Part shown: in pieces, positions 1-9,145 of the stretch
How positions within the stretch are numbered: position 1 is the first letter of the stretch
Layout of the letters: every line of letters starts with the position of its first letter
Source of the DNA: Planctomycetota bacterium
Lineage (GTDB): Bacteria > Planctomycetota > Phycisphaerae > UBA1845 > UTPLA1
Assembly: GCA_016235815.1 (NCBI GenBank)
Contig: JACRIM010000054.1
Span: forward strand, 1 to 64,000
DNA length: 64,000 nt
Direction: 5' to 3'
Program-made: the position numbers and the translations under genes
Notes under the pieces: model-generated
Seen by the model: the letters and a program-made list of their open reading frames with translations, nothing else
What the model was told of the DNA's origin: nothing
Databases searched by the model: none

Positions 1-1
1 C

Positions 2-118
2 GTGGCCATCGAGGACCTGATTGATGCCTTTCGTCGCGGCGTCGGCCGAATCAACGGCCATCGAAACCAAATGGGATTCATGTTTGACCATGACGATGTC
101 CAGAAAAAAGCCGCATGA
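2..118 (+). CDS. C-terminal end of an unrecognised protein (cut by window edge)
   Basis: An open frame runs from the window edge to a TGA at 116-118, giving 38 residues that begin VAIEDLIDAFRRG and end DDVQKKAA. Nothing in this fragment identifies a family. It converges on the dNTP triphosphohydrolase gene, whose stop lies 32 bases further on. The short length means coding status rests only on the clean open frame and the protein-like composition. Confidence 0.45.
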   Translation: MAIEDLIDAFRRGVGRINGHRNQMGFMFDHDDVQKKAA

Positions 119-150
119 AAGATTCTGCGGCTCTACTTAGCCTGCTCTGC

Positions 151-1296
151 CTAGTCGAAATGAAACGGAGCGAAGAGTCGTCGGTGTTCTTCCTGACAAA
201 AGCGGTCCGTCATTCCGGCGATGTAATCGCAAATGACGCGGTGCGGGCCGTGGGTCGATAGCCGGGTGACATATCGTTCCGGCATCAGGTTCGGCTCCGC
301 GAGGTAAGCGTCGAACAGTTCGCGAATGAGCCGACGGGCCTTCGAGTCCATTCGGATAACACGGTGATTGCGATAAAGAGCCTGCAGAAGTATCGCCTGC
401 AATTCGTCGATTCCGTCCTGGACCGAACTGGAGAAACCGATGAGGTCGGCCGCGTTTACTCGGGCGTCATCGGGCGATTTTACGCCCGCGTCGTTGATTC
501 GCCGAAGGCTCTCCGCCGCGGCATCCTGGTGTAGTCGCGTGGCAATACGATCGAGGATTGGGCGACGTACCGCGGCAACGGGCGCGGCGGGATGAATCGC
601 ACGGACTTCATCGGCGGCGAGGCGCCAGATGCGACTCGGCGCGAGGATCTCTTCGGTGAGCGCTCCGTCAACCAGCCCGTCCTCCGTGTCGTGCAGTGTG
701 TAGGCCATTTGGTCCGCGAGATTCGCCACTTGTCCTTCTAGCGGACACTGAGGCCCGGAATCCATCAAGTCGCGATGGGATGAATCCGCGGCATCACCGG
801 CTGGATTGTCGAAGCGGGTGCGGTGCTTGAGCAGGGACTCGCGCAGTTCAAAGGTGAGGTTCAGCCCGCGAAATTCGGGGTACGGGTGCTCCAGAAAATC
901 AACGACTCGCAAAGATTGAAGATTGTGCTCAAAGCCGCCGTGGTTCTTCATGATCGCTGACAATTCGACTTCGCCGGCATGGCCGAACGGTGGATGGCCG
1001 AGGTCGTGTGCGAGGGCGATGGCGCCGGCGAGGCGGTCGTTGAGGTGAAGCAATTTGGCAAGCCGCTGAGCCTGTGCGACCACTTCGAGCGTGTGAGTCA
1101 GACGGGTGCGGAAGTGATCGCTGCTGTCACTGACGAAGACCTGCGTTTTGTGCATGAGCCGGCGAAAGGCCATGCAGTTCAAGACGCGCTGGCGGTCAAG
1201 CTCAAAAGGCGATTGAGATTGGGCGAGGGCGTCGGCATGGCGTCGGCCTCTCGAAGAGTCGTCGCGGACGGCATAGGGGGCGAGCGTCGCACTCAT
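151..1296 (-). CDS. dgt: dGTPase-like deoxynucleoside triphosphate triphosphohydrolase
   Basis: This 381-residue HD-domain hydrolase should cleave dNTPs to deoxynucleoside plus triphosphate, a cytoplasmic housekeeping reaction. Metal ligands typical of HD proteins are visible: H68 in RLTHTLEV, then the H97-D98 pair in ALAHDLGHPPFGHAGE, with H101 and H106 nearby. Length fits the Dgt-like family. The ATG at 1296 is preceded by GGGAG at 7-nt spacing and overlaps the stop of the upstream HIT gene by 4 nt (ATGA), so the two are translationally coupled. It is the last gene of a minus-strand run. Substrate choice (dGTP or broad dNTP) cannot be read from sequence. Confidence 0.92.
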   Translation of the reverse strand: MSATLAPYAVRDDSSRGRRHADALAQSQSPFELDRQRVLNCMAFRRLMHKTQVFVSDSSDHFRTRLTHTLEVVAQAQRLAKLLHLNDRLAGAIALAHDLGHPPFGHAGEVELSAIMKNHGGFEHNLQSLRVVDFLEHPYPEFRGLNLTFELRESLLKHRTRFDNPAGDAADSSHRDLMDSGPQCPLEGQVANLADQMAYTLHDTEDGLVDGALTEEILAPSRIWRLAADEVRAIHPAAPVAAVRRPILDRIATRLHQDAAAESLRRINDAGVKSPDDARVNAADLIGFSSSVQDGIDELQAILLQALYRNHRVIRMDSKARRLIRELFDAYLAEPNLMPERYVTRLSTHGPHRVICDYIAGMTDRFCQEEHRRLFAPFHFD

Positions 1297-1832
1297 GACG
1301 TTGCTCCCGCAGTTCGGGTGGGCAGTCCGAGCTTTGCCGCAATGGCTTGCAGATTGGCGTGCATTTTGGCGAGCGAATCGGGTATGACGCGCACATCTCC
1401 GAGGACGGCCATGAAGTTCGTGTCGCCGTTCCAGCGGGGGACGACGTGAAGATGCAGGTGGTCGGGGACGCCTGCGCCGGCGCAGAGACCAAAGTTGATG
1501 CCGATGTTGAACCCGTGCGCTCCGACGGCCTCGGTCAGCAATTTCTTGGCATCGCGTGTGGTTCGCATAAGCGAGGCGAGGGCGACGTCTGAGAGGTCGT
1601 CCAGTTCACCGCCGTGTTTGATGGGGGCGATCAGCAGATGGCCGTTGGTATAGGGGAAGCGATTAAGCAGCACGACGTTGTCGTCGTTTCGCCATAGGAC
1701 GTGATGTTGGACGTCTTTTTCGGGGTGGTGGGCGTAATCGCAGAGAAAGCACCCCGCTTCAGATACTTCGGCGAGCGAGCGGATGTACTCCATTCGCCAA
1801 GGGGCCCAGAGGTTTTGACGGAACTCGCTCAT
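1293..1832 (-). CDS. HIT-family nucleotide hydrolase/transferase
   Basis: A 179-residue cytoplasmic HIT protein. The histidine triad is H125-L-H127-L-H129 in the segment PDHLHLHVVPRW, with the middle and last His expected to act on a nucleotide alpha-phosphate. The N-terminal segment NLWAPWRMEYI and the CFLCDYA pair are typical of the galactose-1-phosphate-uridylyltransferase-like or AP4A-phosphorylase-like HIT branch. It overlaps dgt by ATGA at 1293-1296 and lies 28 nt after a lipoprotein gene. Natural substrate is unknown; a role in dinucleoside polyphosphate turnover is a family-level guess. Confidence 0.88.
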   Translation of the reverse strand: MSEFRQNLWAPWRMEYIRSLAEVSEAGCFLCDYAHHPEKDVQHHVLWRNDDNVVLLNRFPYTNGHLLIAPIKHGGELDDLSDVALASLMRTTRDAKKLLTEAVGAHGFNIGINFGLCAGAGVPDHLHLHVVPRWNGDTNFMAVLGDVRVIPDSLAKMHANLQAIAAKLGLPTRTAGATS

Positions 1833-1860
1833 AGCCTGGATTGTAACACTGGTCGAGCAG

Positions 1861-2493
1861 CTAAGGATTGGTAAGTCGTGCCGCAGCCGTCGTGCGACAA
1901 CGACTTATCTTTTGTTCGATCGTGGTGACGGCCAGCTTGTTTTCGCGAGCAGTGAACGACCCTTTGAGATGGCAGGGACCGAAGAGGTCGGTCGGATCAC
2001 CTATTACGTGCGCCGGCACAAGCGTCGAGGATTCGATCTGGCCGGTGACAGCTTTGCCGTCCCATGACTTGCTCATGTAGGCAAAGCCCGCCCCTTCGTA
2101 CGTGATGGAGTCCTTGCCGCTAATGAGGCAATAGGTGATGTTCGCATTGGTCTGCGAGCTGTCGGCGTAAGTGGTTCCGGGGCGTGGCTTCCAGAAGATC
2201 TCCACACGGACATATTGGCAGAACCGGGCGTCCGCGGACTTTGAGAGTTCCGATGATCCGAGTACCTCGCGCGGAGCGATTTGAAATGTGAACACCAGAT
2301 TGCGATTGGCGGCAATGGCGTAATGGCCGTCGGGAAACGACTCGCTGTAGCGCTCCTGCCCGGTGGGATTTTTGAAGGACAAAACGTCGAACCTGGTTGG
2401 TGTGGGGGCGCATCCCGCGAGAACCGTAACGATGGCAATCGATATGCCTCGGCGAGTGGAAGTCGTGTTGGCGGTTACGCGGGGCTTGGGCAT
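1861..2493 (-). CDS. Hypothetical lipoprotein
   Basis: A 210-residue protein with no recognised domain. The N-terminus has basic residues, a hydrophobic stretch and a lipobox ending LAGC around residue 28, so it should be exported and lipid-anchored. The mature part has four or more Cys and is rich in beta-type sequence. It starts 5 nt after the amidohydrolase stop and is probably in one transcript with it, the HIT gene and dgt. Function is not inferable. Confidence 0.72.
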   Translation of the reverse strand: MPKPRVTANTTSTRRGISIAIVTVLAGCAPTPTRFDVLSFKNPTGQERYSESFPDGHYAIAANRNLVFTFQIAPREVLGSSELSKSADARFCQYVRVEIFWKPRPGTTYADSSQTNANITYCLISGKDSITYEGAGFAYMSKSWDGKAVTGQIESSTLVPAHVIGDPTDLFGPCHLKGSFTARENKLAVTTIEQKISRCRTTAAARLTNP

Positions 2494-2498
2494 CGTAC

Positions 2499-3422
2499 TT
2501 ATGCCTCTGTCGATTCGAGCAGGCTTACGCTGGAGTCGCCGCGTTTGGTCACGGCCGTGTCAATGTCGAGCAGCCCGATCGCGTCGCGCTCGACGATGGC
2601 GACCAACTGCTGCCGAGGGACGGTCGGAAGATTCGTTCCGGTGACAAGTTGGTTAATACGGTAGAGCGATTCGATCGCGGCCGTGGCGTGCGTATAGGGG
2701 AAATCGCTTCCGAAGAGGAGCTTATCCATGACGCCATATTGATAGGCCGAGAGGAGAAACGTGTAGGCTTGCCAGGGGCGGTGCAGCAATGAGCTGACAT
2801 CCGCAAAAACGTTTGGATGTTTGCCGAGGAGAACGATGCACTCTTCGACCCAGGGATATCCCATGTGAGCGATGACGAGTTTCAATTGCGGCAGTTCGCG
2901 GGCGACTTCATCGAGAAGCGCAGGGCGGGCGAACTCCATTTTGCTGGCCGCGGTGAAGTGAATGCCCTGGTCGATGAGGACGGGCATCTTCAATCGTGCG
3001 GCCTCGGCAAAAACCTGCATGGCGCGGCTGTCGGCCGGGTGAAAATCCTGCGCGGCGGGTGAAACGGTGACGGCCTTCATTCCGAGATCGGCATGGGCAT
3101 GGCGAAGGTCTGACAAGGCTTCGGTGAGGTTGGTTGGGTCGATACCGGCAACACCGATGAGTTTCTCCGGGTGCTGGCGAATGTAGCGCGAAACAAGATC
3201 GAGCGGAATTTCGACGCCGAGATAGCGGCTCTTGAAACCAAGAACGAGGCTCTTGTCCACGGGTTCGCTTGCGAGCAGATGTTGCTCCATCGAGGCATCC
3301 GGAATGGCCCCGCGACCAAGTGCGGACTGGGGCATCCGGTGGGTGGAGGCTGTCTTGTCCTGAAGGGACTGGCCAAGCTGCTCGGGAGAATCCCAGATGT
3401 GCGTGTGGCAATCAACGATCAT
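2499..3422 (-). CDS. Amidohydrolase family 2 (TIM-barrel metal hydrolase)
   Basis: The 307-residue protein begins MIVDCHTHIWD, the HxH metal-binding start of the amidohydrolase_2 (PF04909) family, and later shows the conserved strands VIAHMGYPWVEE and LLFGSDFPYTHA, which carry the C-terminal His and Asp ligands. Family members are decarboxylases or hydrolases of carboxylated substrates; the substrate here is unknown. The frame is open 120 nt further upstream, but the ATG at 3422 puts HxH at the normal place and leaves room for a promoter shared with the divergent SulP gene. Confidence 0.82.
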   Translation of the reverse strand: MIVDCHTHIWDSPEQLGQSLQDKTASTHRMPQSALGRGAIPDASMEQHLLASEPVDKSLVLGFKSRYLGVEIPLDLVSRYIRQHPEKLIGVAGIDPTNLTEALSDLRHAHADLGMKAVTVSPAAQDFHPADSRAMQVFAEAARLKMPVLIDQGIHFTAASKMEFARPALLDEVARELPQLKLVIAHMGYPWVEECIVLLGKHPNVFADVSSLLHRPWQAYTFLLSAYQYGVMDKLLFGSDFPYTHATAAIESLYRINQLVTGTNLPTVPRQQLVAIVERDAIGLLDIDTAVTKRGDSSVSLLESTEA

Positions 3423-3527
3423 ACGGCGTCGAAGGATACCGATGAAAAGCGTCGATGACAAGCGTAGCGGCGGGATGGCCGCGCGATTAAAGTGCGATCG
3501 TCGGCATGGAAGGAGTCGTGCACAAAC

Positions 3528-5294
3528 ATGGCGGAACGGCATCGGGCCGCGGTGGCAATGTTGGGGGATCAGCGTTTTGTCGTCGCTGCGGCGTTAAGGC
3601 GGACGTTGCGTGCGGGCTATGCGCTGCGTGATCTGAAGGGGGACTTGGTTGCCGGCATGATTGTTGGCGTGGTGGCTTTGCCACTCTCCATGGCGCTGGC
3701 CATTGCGTCGGGAGTTCCACCGCAGCATGGGTTGTACACGGCAATCGTGGCGGGCGGAGTGACAGCCCTGCTTGGTGGTTCAAGCATGCAGGTGACGGGG
3801 CCGACTGCGGCATTTGTTGTGATTCTCGCTCCGATTTCGGCGAAGTTCGGCCCGGGGGGGCTGATGGTGGCCACGCTTCTGGCAGGGGTGATGCTGGTGA
3901 TTGCGGGAATCGCGAGACTCGGCCGACTTATTGAATTTATTCCCTATCCGGTGACCACAGGATTCACGAGCGGTATCGCGGTGGTGATCGCGACGCTTCA
4001 ACTGAAGGATTTTTTCGGGCTGCAAGTCGGGGCGATGCCGGAACACTTCGTCGCTAAGGTCGGAGTGCTTGCCGGGGCGTTTCCGACAATGCGGGTGAAT
4101 GACCTTGCGATCGGCGTTCTGACACTTTGCATTCTTGTACTGCTTCCTCGCGTGACGCGGCGCGTGCCGTCGCCGCTGGTGGCGTTGCCGGTTGCCGCGA
4201 TTGTCGGCTATGTGCTGCATCGCGTGAACCCGTCGTTCGATATTGCGACGATCCAAAGCCGGTTCAGCTATGTGCGCGACGGTGTTACGCATGGCGGCAT
4301 TCCGCAATTGCCGCCGATGCCGGTGCTGCCGTGGAATTGTCCCGGACCGAACGGCGCGCCGCTGATTATGACGATGGCTATGCTGCGAGATTTGATCCCA
4401 TCGGCGTTTGCGATCGCCATGCTTGGTGCGATTGAGTCGTTGTTGTCCGCGGTGGTCGCCGATGGAATGACAGGGTTGAAACACGACCCCGATGCGGAGC
4501 TTATCGCACAGGGCGCGGGAAACATGGCGGCGCCATTCTTTGGTGGAATAGCTGCAACCGGGGCCATTGCTCGCACGGCGACGAACATTCGTTGCGGCGG
4601 GCGCTCGCCGATGGCGGCGTTTTTTCACTCGGTGTTCATTCTCGCAGCCGTCCTGGTGCTGGCGCCAGTGCTGGGGTATTTGCCGATGGCGGCAATGGCG
4701 GCGCTCCTCCTCGTCGTTGCGTGGAACATGAGCGAGTCAAAGCATTTTATGCATTTGCTACGCGTCGGCCCCGGCAGCGATGTCCTGGTGTTGGTGACGT
4801 GCTTTGGTTTGACCGTCGCGTTTGACATGGTTATTTCCGTAAGCGTGGGCGTGGTGTTGGCGGCGTTGTTGCTGATGCGACGGATGGCGGACCTGTCGTC
4901 CGTGCGGCTCGTGGATTCGCATCCGATTGCACCGGGGGAGGCGCTGCCGGAAGGGTTGGTCGTGTATGAAATCGCCGGGCCACTCTTTTTCGGCGCAGCA
5001 CAGAAGGCCATGAGCAGCCTGCGAACGGTACAACGAGGAATTCGTGCGGTTGTATTGGACATGCAGTCAGTGCCCGCCATGGACGCGACGGGTTTGGTGA
5101 ATCTGGAATCGGCAATTGATCGCCTGCGCAAATCCGGCGTTTTTGTGGTGCTCGCCGGCGTACAGAAGCAGCCGTTGCGAATTCTCGCGAAGGCGGGGTG
5201 GAAGGATCGCCAAAGTTGGGTGGCGGTGCATGGAACAATGGTGGCGGCGATGGATGCAGCGAAGCGCCGGCTTGATGAGGGGCCGAGGAGCTGA
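3528..5294 (+). CDS. SulP-family anion transporter with STAS domain
   Basis: A 588-residue SLC26/SulP membrane protein: about 12 to 14 hydrophobic segments from residue ~28 to ~430, including the family start DLVAGMIVGVVALPLSMALAI, followed by a cytoplasmic STAS domain (~450-585) with the motif MDATGLVNLESAI. It probably moves sulfate, bicarbonate or another inorganic or organic anion by H+ or Na+ symport. ATG 3528 has AAGGAG at 12-nt spacing; a GTG at 3492 is the only longer option. It diverges from the amidohydrolase and converges on topA. Confidence 0.9.
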   Translation: MAERHRAAVAMLGDQRFVVAAALRRTLRAGYALRDLKGDLVAGMIVGVVALPLSMALAIASGVPPQHGLYTAIVAGGVTALLGGSSMQVTGPTAAFVVILAPISAKFGPGGLMVATLLAGVMLVIAGIARLGRLIEFIPYPVTTGFTSGIAVVIATLQLKDFFGLQVGAMPEHFVAKVGVLAGAFPTMRVNDLAIGVLTLCILVLLPRVTRRVPSPLVALPVAAIVGYVLHRVNPSFDIATIQSRFSYVRDGVTHGGIPQLPPMPVLPWNCPGPNGAPLIMTMAMLRDLIPSAFAIAMLGAIESLLSAVVADGMTGLKHDPDAELIAQGAGNMAAPFFGGIAATGAIARTATNIRCGGRSPMAAFFHSVFILAAVLVLAPVLGYLPMAAMAALLLVVAWNMSESKHFMHLLRVGPGSDVLVLVTCFGLTVAFDMVISVSVGVVLAALLLMRRMADLSSVRLVDSHPIAPGEALPEGLVVYEIAGPLFFGAAQKAMSSLRTVQRGIRAVVLDMQSVPAMDATGLVNLESAIDRLRKSGVFVVLAGVQKQPLRILAKAGWKDRQSWVAVHGTMVAAMDAAKRRLDEGPRS

Positions 5295-5441
5295 TGGGGT
5301 CCATTGCAAATTGTTGCAACGCGCTATGGCAGGTCGACGCGCGGTTCACGCTCAAACCGACTAAAACCAGACCGGCCTCACTGTCGCCTGATCAAAGTGG
5401 GTGTATGTGAGTTGCCAAGCGTCGGCGGGCACGCGTCGCTG

Positions 5442-8400
5442 CTATACGCCGGCCGTTTCAGCGACCTCGCGGAGAAGTCCCGGCGGGGCTTCCATCGTCT
5501 TTTTGCACTTGGGGTAACCGCTGCAGCCGAGAAACCGGCCGGTGCGGCCCATGCGAAGCAACATCTTCGAGCTGCAGTCGGGGCATTTCACGTCGGTTTC
5601 GATCGGCTTCGCTTTGGCCTCTTGCGGCATTTCCTCTTCGGCGCGTTTTTTGGCGTCGCCGCGAAGGTTGGCGACGGATCGGCACTTGCCGCAACTGTAG
5701 AAATGGCCAAAGCGGCCGGTACGAAGGCTCATGTCGCCGCCGCAGTGGAAGCACTTCAGACCATTGGCAGGCCAGTTCTCAACGACAGGGCGACCGGTTC
5801 GGGTCCATGCAAAGCCGGCGGGGGGAGTGCCGAGGGCGGAGACCTGCTCGTTGGTGAGTCGAACGCTCTTTCCCCTTGTCGCGGCTTTGCCGGCCTTGCC
5901 TTTGACGGGGGCGATGGGTGCATCGGGGATTTGGCCATCGGCGTCGAGTTTTTTGAGGTGATCGAGCTTTTCCATCGGCATCGCGTTGCGGCAACGCGGG
6001 AAGCCGGAACACGAAAGGAATGGTCCGCGTCGGCTCTTGCGAATGACCATTTTTCGTCCGCATTTGTCGCAGCGCGCGCCGGCATCCTCAGGCTTTGGTT
6101 TTTCGATGTAGATGTCCGCGGGCACCTGGCTCGTGGCTTTGCACTCGGGATACTTTGAGCAGCCGAGGAAGGAGCGGCCACGCGCGAATTTCACCTGCAT
6201 CGGCGCACCGCAATCAGGGCACGATTCCTTGATGTCTTCGGGCTTCACGCGGCGGAGCGGGATGCCCACGTCATTGCAGGGCATCGTGCTGCTGCATTCG
6301 GGATAACCGGTGCAACCGAGAAACGGGCCCATACGACTCTTGCGCAGGGCCATGGGTTTGCCACACGTTTCGCATTTCGCATCGACATGAACCGGTTCGA
6401 CGATCTTGCCGTCTTTGTCGACGTTTTTGGCAACCTTGCAATCGGGGTAACCGGTGCAGGCCAGGAAACGGCCGTTTTTCCCGAGGCGGTAGACCATCGC
6501 CTTGCCGCATAATTCGCAAACGTAGTCGCTCGGCTCGGCGCGAACGGCGTCCATTTCTTCGTGCGCTTTGGCGAGTGCTTCCTTGAAGGGGTCGTAGAAC
6601 TCATGGAGGACGTCGTGCCATTCCATGTGCTCTTCTTCTATTTTGTCGAGGTCCGCTTCAATGTGGCTCGTGAAGCGGATGTCCATGATCTTCGGAAAAT
6701 GCTCCACGAGTTTGCGGGTCACGATCTCGCCACGGGAGGTCGGCTGGAATTTTCGATCTTCCTGTTCGACGTAGCCGCGGTCCTGAATGGTCTTGATGAT
6801 CGCGGCGTAGGTGCTGGGGCGGCCGATGCCTTCGGCTTCGAGTGTCTTAACCAGCGATGCTTCGGTGAATCGCGGTGGGGGAGAGGTGAATTTCTGCTGC
6901 GGCGTTATGGCGATGGGGCCGACTTTCTGGCCTTCTTTCATCGCGGGGAGGAGTTGATCCTCGCTGCTCTTGGGGACGCCTGTCACTTTATAGAAACCGT
7001 CAAACGCCAAAACGCGGCCGCTGGCTTTGAAAACGACTTCGCCCTTTGGCGTCTTCGCGGAGATAAGGACCGTGGTGGAATCCCACTCGGCGGGGGTCAT
7101 CTGGCAGGCGACGAAACGGTTCCAGATCAATGTATACAACTTGTGCTGCTCGGGTGTCAGATGGCCGACGAGGGAGTCCGGAGTACGGGTGACGTCGGTG
7201 GGGCGGATGGCTTCGTGGGCTTCCTGTGCTTTCTTACTGCTGGCGTAATAGTTGGGGGATTCAGGCAGATAGTTGTCGCCGAATCGTTTGCCGACGAAGT
7301 CGCGAGCCGCGGCGATGGACTCCTTGGAAAGATTCGTCGAGTCGGTACGCATATACGTGATAAGTCCGACGCTTCCTTCACCGTTTTTGATGTCGACGCC
7401 TTCGTAAAGCCCCTGGGCAATCTTCATTGTCTTGGAAGTCGCCATGCGGAGTTGATTCGCCGCCGATTGCTGAAGCGTGGCGGTCGTGAACGGAGCGGAC
7501 GGCTTCGTTTTGGATCGCTTGGTCTCGATGGACTTAACAATGAAATCGGGTATGCCGGATGAGCGAAGCCCGCCGACGAGTTGGATCTTTCTGAGTCCGA
7601 AACGCTTGTACTCCTCCCACGCGGTTTCATTTACTTTCTGTGTCTCGAATCCGATCGATTCGGCGAGAGGCTTGACACGGTGGACCGCGCTTTCGAAGTG
7701 CGATTCACCCGGCGACTTGGTATTGATGGATCCTTCTTCTTTGAAGGGTGCGCTGTTGACCTCGACGAGTTCGGCTTCGAAGCAGCCTCGTTCGCCGAGC
7801 CAGGCGCGTTGTTCTTTTTGAGTCGATTCACCAGCGGTCTCGCCGCCCGATTTCAGATAGGCCGTCCACTCGGCGCGGAGCTTGGTCACAGCAGCAGGGT
7901 CCGGAGAGAAAACGCCGTCGATGGCCCAATACTCCTGTGGTTCGAAGGCGCGGATTTCATCCTCGCGATTGACGATCAGTCGCACGGCGACGGATTGCAC
8001 GCGGCCGGCGGAAAGCCCCTTGGCGACCTTCTTCCATAGCAATGGAGAAAGTTCGTAACCCACGACGCGATCGAGAATGCGGCGGGCCTGTTGGGCCTCG
8101 ACCTTGGGCATGTCGATCTGATGCGGGTTCTTGAACGCGTCGGTGATGGCGGACTTGGTGATCTCGTTGAAGACGACGCGCTGAGTCTTGTTCGGTGAAA
8201 GCTCGAGCGCTGTGGCGAGATGCCAGGCGATGGCCTCGCCTTCGCGGTCCAAGTCAGTCGCGAGATAGACCATGTCGGCCTTGTCCGCGAGTTCGCGCAG
8301 TTCCGAGACGACTTTTGCATGGCTTTCGAGAATCTCGTATTGCGGTTCGAAATTCCTGCCGGGATCGATGCCGTAACGATGTTGGGGCAGGTCGCGGACG

Positions 8401-8549
8401 TGCCCTTTCGAGGCGCGGACGACGAAGCGATCCCCAAGATACTTGTTGATCGTTTTGGCCTTCGCCGGCGACTCAACAATGACGAGGGACTTGCCCTTGC
8501 CACCAGGCGCGTCGGGCGATTTGGATTTCGAGTCGGTCTTCTTTGCCAT
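5442..8549 (-). CDS. topA: DNA topoisomerase I with six C-terminal zinc ribbons
   Basis: A 1035-residue type IA topoisomerase that relaxes negative supercoils. The TOPRIM domain opens with SLVIVESPAKAKTINKYLG and carries the acidic DLDREGEAIAWHL motif; the catalytic Tyr is in SVGLITYMRTDSTNLS. After residue ~640 there are six zinc-ribbon repeats of the form CxxC-x17-20-CxxxxC (the fifth is shorter, CxxC...CGKC), separated after the fourth by a Lys/Ala-rich linker. E. coli TopA is about 865 residues with three Cys4 units, so the DNA-binding tail is enlarged. The Lys-rich start MAKKTDSKSKS is accepted because upstream sequence is non-coding. No clear terminator is seen before the convergent SulP gene. 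Confidence 0.96.
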   Translation of the reverse strand: MAKKTDSKSKSPDAPGGKGKSLVIVESPAKAKTINKYLGDRFVVRASKGHVRDLPQHRYGIDPGRNFEPQYEILESHAKVVSELRELADKADMVYLATDLDREGEAIAWHLATALELSPNKTQRVVFNEITKSAITDAFKNPHQIDMPKVEAQQARRILDRVVGYELSPLLWKKVAKGLSAGRVQSVAVRLIVNREDEIRAFEPQEYWAIDGVFSPDPAAVTKLRAEWTAYLKSGGETAGESTQKEQRAWLGERGCFEAELVEVNSAPFKEEGSINTKSPGESHFESAVHRVKPLAESIGFETQKVNETAWEEYKRFGLRKIQLVGGLRSSGIPDFIVKSIETKRSKTKPSAPFTTATLQQSAANQLRMATSKTMKIAQGLYEGVDIKNGEGSVGLITYMRTDSTNLSKESIAAARDFVGKRFGDNYLPESPNYYASSKKAQEAHEAIRPTDVTRTPDSLVGHLTPEQHKLYTLIWNRFVACQMTPAEWDSTTVLISAKTPKGEVVFKASGRVLAFDGFYKVTGVPKSSEDQLLPAMKEGQKVGPIAITPQQKFTSPPPRFTEASLVKTLEAEGIGRPSTYAAIIKTIQDRGYVEQEDRKFQPTSRGEIVTRKLVEHFPKIMDIRFTSHIEADLDKIEEEHMEWHDVLHEFYDPFKEALAKAHEEMDAVRAEPSDYVCELCGKAMVYRLGKNGRFLACTGYPDCKVAKNVDKDGKIVEPVHVDAKCETCGKPMALRKSRMGPFLGCTGYPECSSTMPCNDVGIPLRRVKPEDIKESCPDCGAPMQVKFARGRSFLGCSKYPECKATSQVPADIYIEKPKPEDAGARCDKCGRKMVIRKSRRGPFLSCSGFPRCRNAMPMEKLDHLKKLDADGQIPDAPIAPVKGKAGKAATRGKSVRLTNEQVSALGTPPAGFAWTRTGRPVVENWPANGLKCFHCGGDMSLRTGRFGHFYSCGKCRSVANLRGDAKKRAEEEMPQEAKAKPIETDVKCPDCSSKMLLRMGRTGRFLGCSGYPKCKKTMEAPPGLLREVAETAGV

Positions 8550-9145
8550 ACTGAATGGCCTGCTTTCATTGCGGCCGGCGGTGCCGCGTGTGATCGGGTG
8601 CTATATCGGCCCCGACTCAGGTGATCTCAACGATCAAACGGGCAATCTCCCGGCTGAAGGGCGCGGGAACCTAGCACGATGAAAAATGCGTGTCAAATTG
8701 GCGCGAGATCCGCCGGGCCGCTTCATGACATTGAAAACGAGGTTTTGGAGAGGTGGCCGATCAGAAATTGTTGACCCACGGTGCTCTAGGCTATGGCTGG
8801 TGTAAGTCTCTTGTTTTTGGCATGTTAGGTCGTCCTGGCCAAGCAGGAATCGCTGTGTTTTCTTTGCGTCGCGGCCGGGTTTGCCTGTGAATTGTTAAAA
8901 AATGCCGGAATCGATGGCATCGAGATATCTTTCCGAGGAAGGTCGAATCGCAAAAGGCGGGTCGCGGGGGCCGCCGATTCCAATGGGCCGGTCCGTGAAG
9001 ACGGTCGCCGAAATCCGGTAGAAACCTCGGGTGGTCTAACGCGTATCAGACACTGTCCCCGTCACTGAGGCCCGCGCCTCAGGATGCGCACGCTTTCACG
9101 ATTCCACGTTGTTGGAGTACCGCAATTCGGTTCCAGGAGAACATT
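8550..9145. other. Intergenic region between divergent topA and protease genes
   Basis: These 596 bases hold no convincing gene on either strand. A perfect hairpin lies at 9065-9082, and AGGAG sits just before the protease ATG at 9146. A TTGACC at 8771 has no good partner at the right spacing. Promoters for both divergent genes must lie here but cannot be placed with confidence. Confidence 0.6.
9065..9082 (+). repeat. Perfect inverted repeat in the protease leader
   Basis: CTGAGGC at 9065-9071 and GCCTCAG at 9076-9082 pair perfectly over a 4-nt loop, 64 nt before the start codon of the secreted protease gene. No T-run follows, so it is not a simple terminator; a leader hairpin or protein site is possible. 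Confidence 0.5.

Noticed and set aside
5304-7562. Long plus-strand open frames (284 and 333 codons) opposite topA
   Set aside because: They are antisense to a certain topoisomerase gene, have low-complexity Gly/Ala/Arg products and no ribosome sites; GC-rich DNA produces such frames by chance.
8771-8800. TTGACC followed by TATGGC as a promoter for the protease gene
   Set aside because: Spacing is 15 nt and the -10 is weak, more than 340 nt from the start codon.
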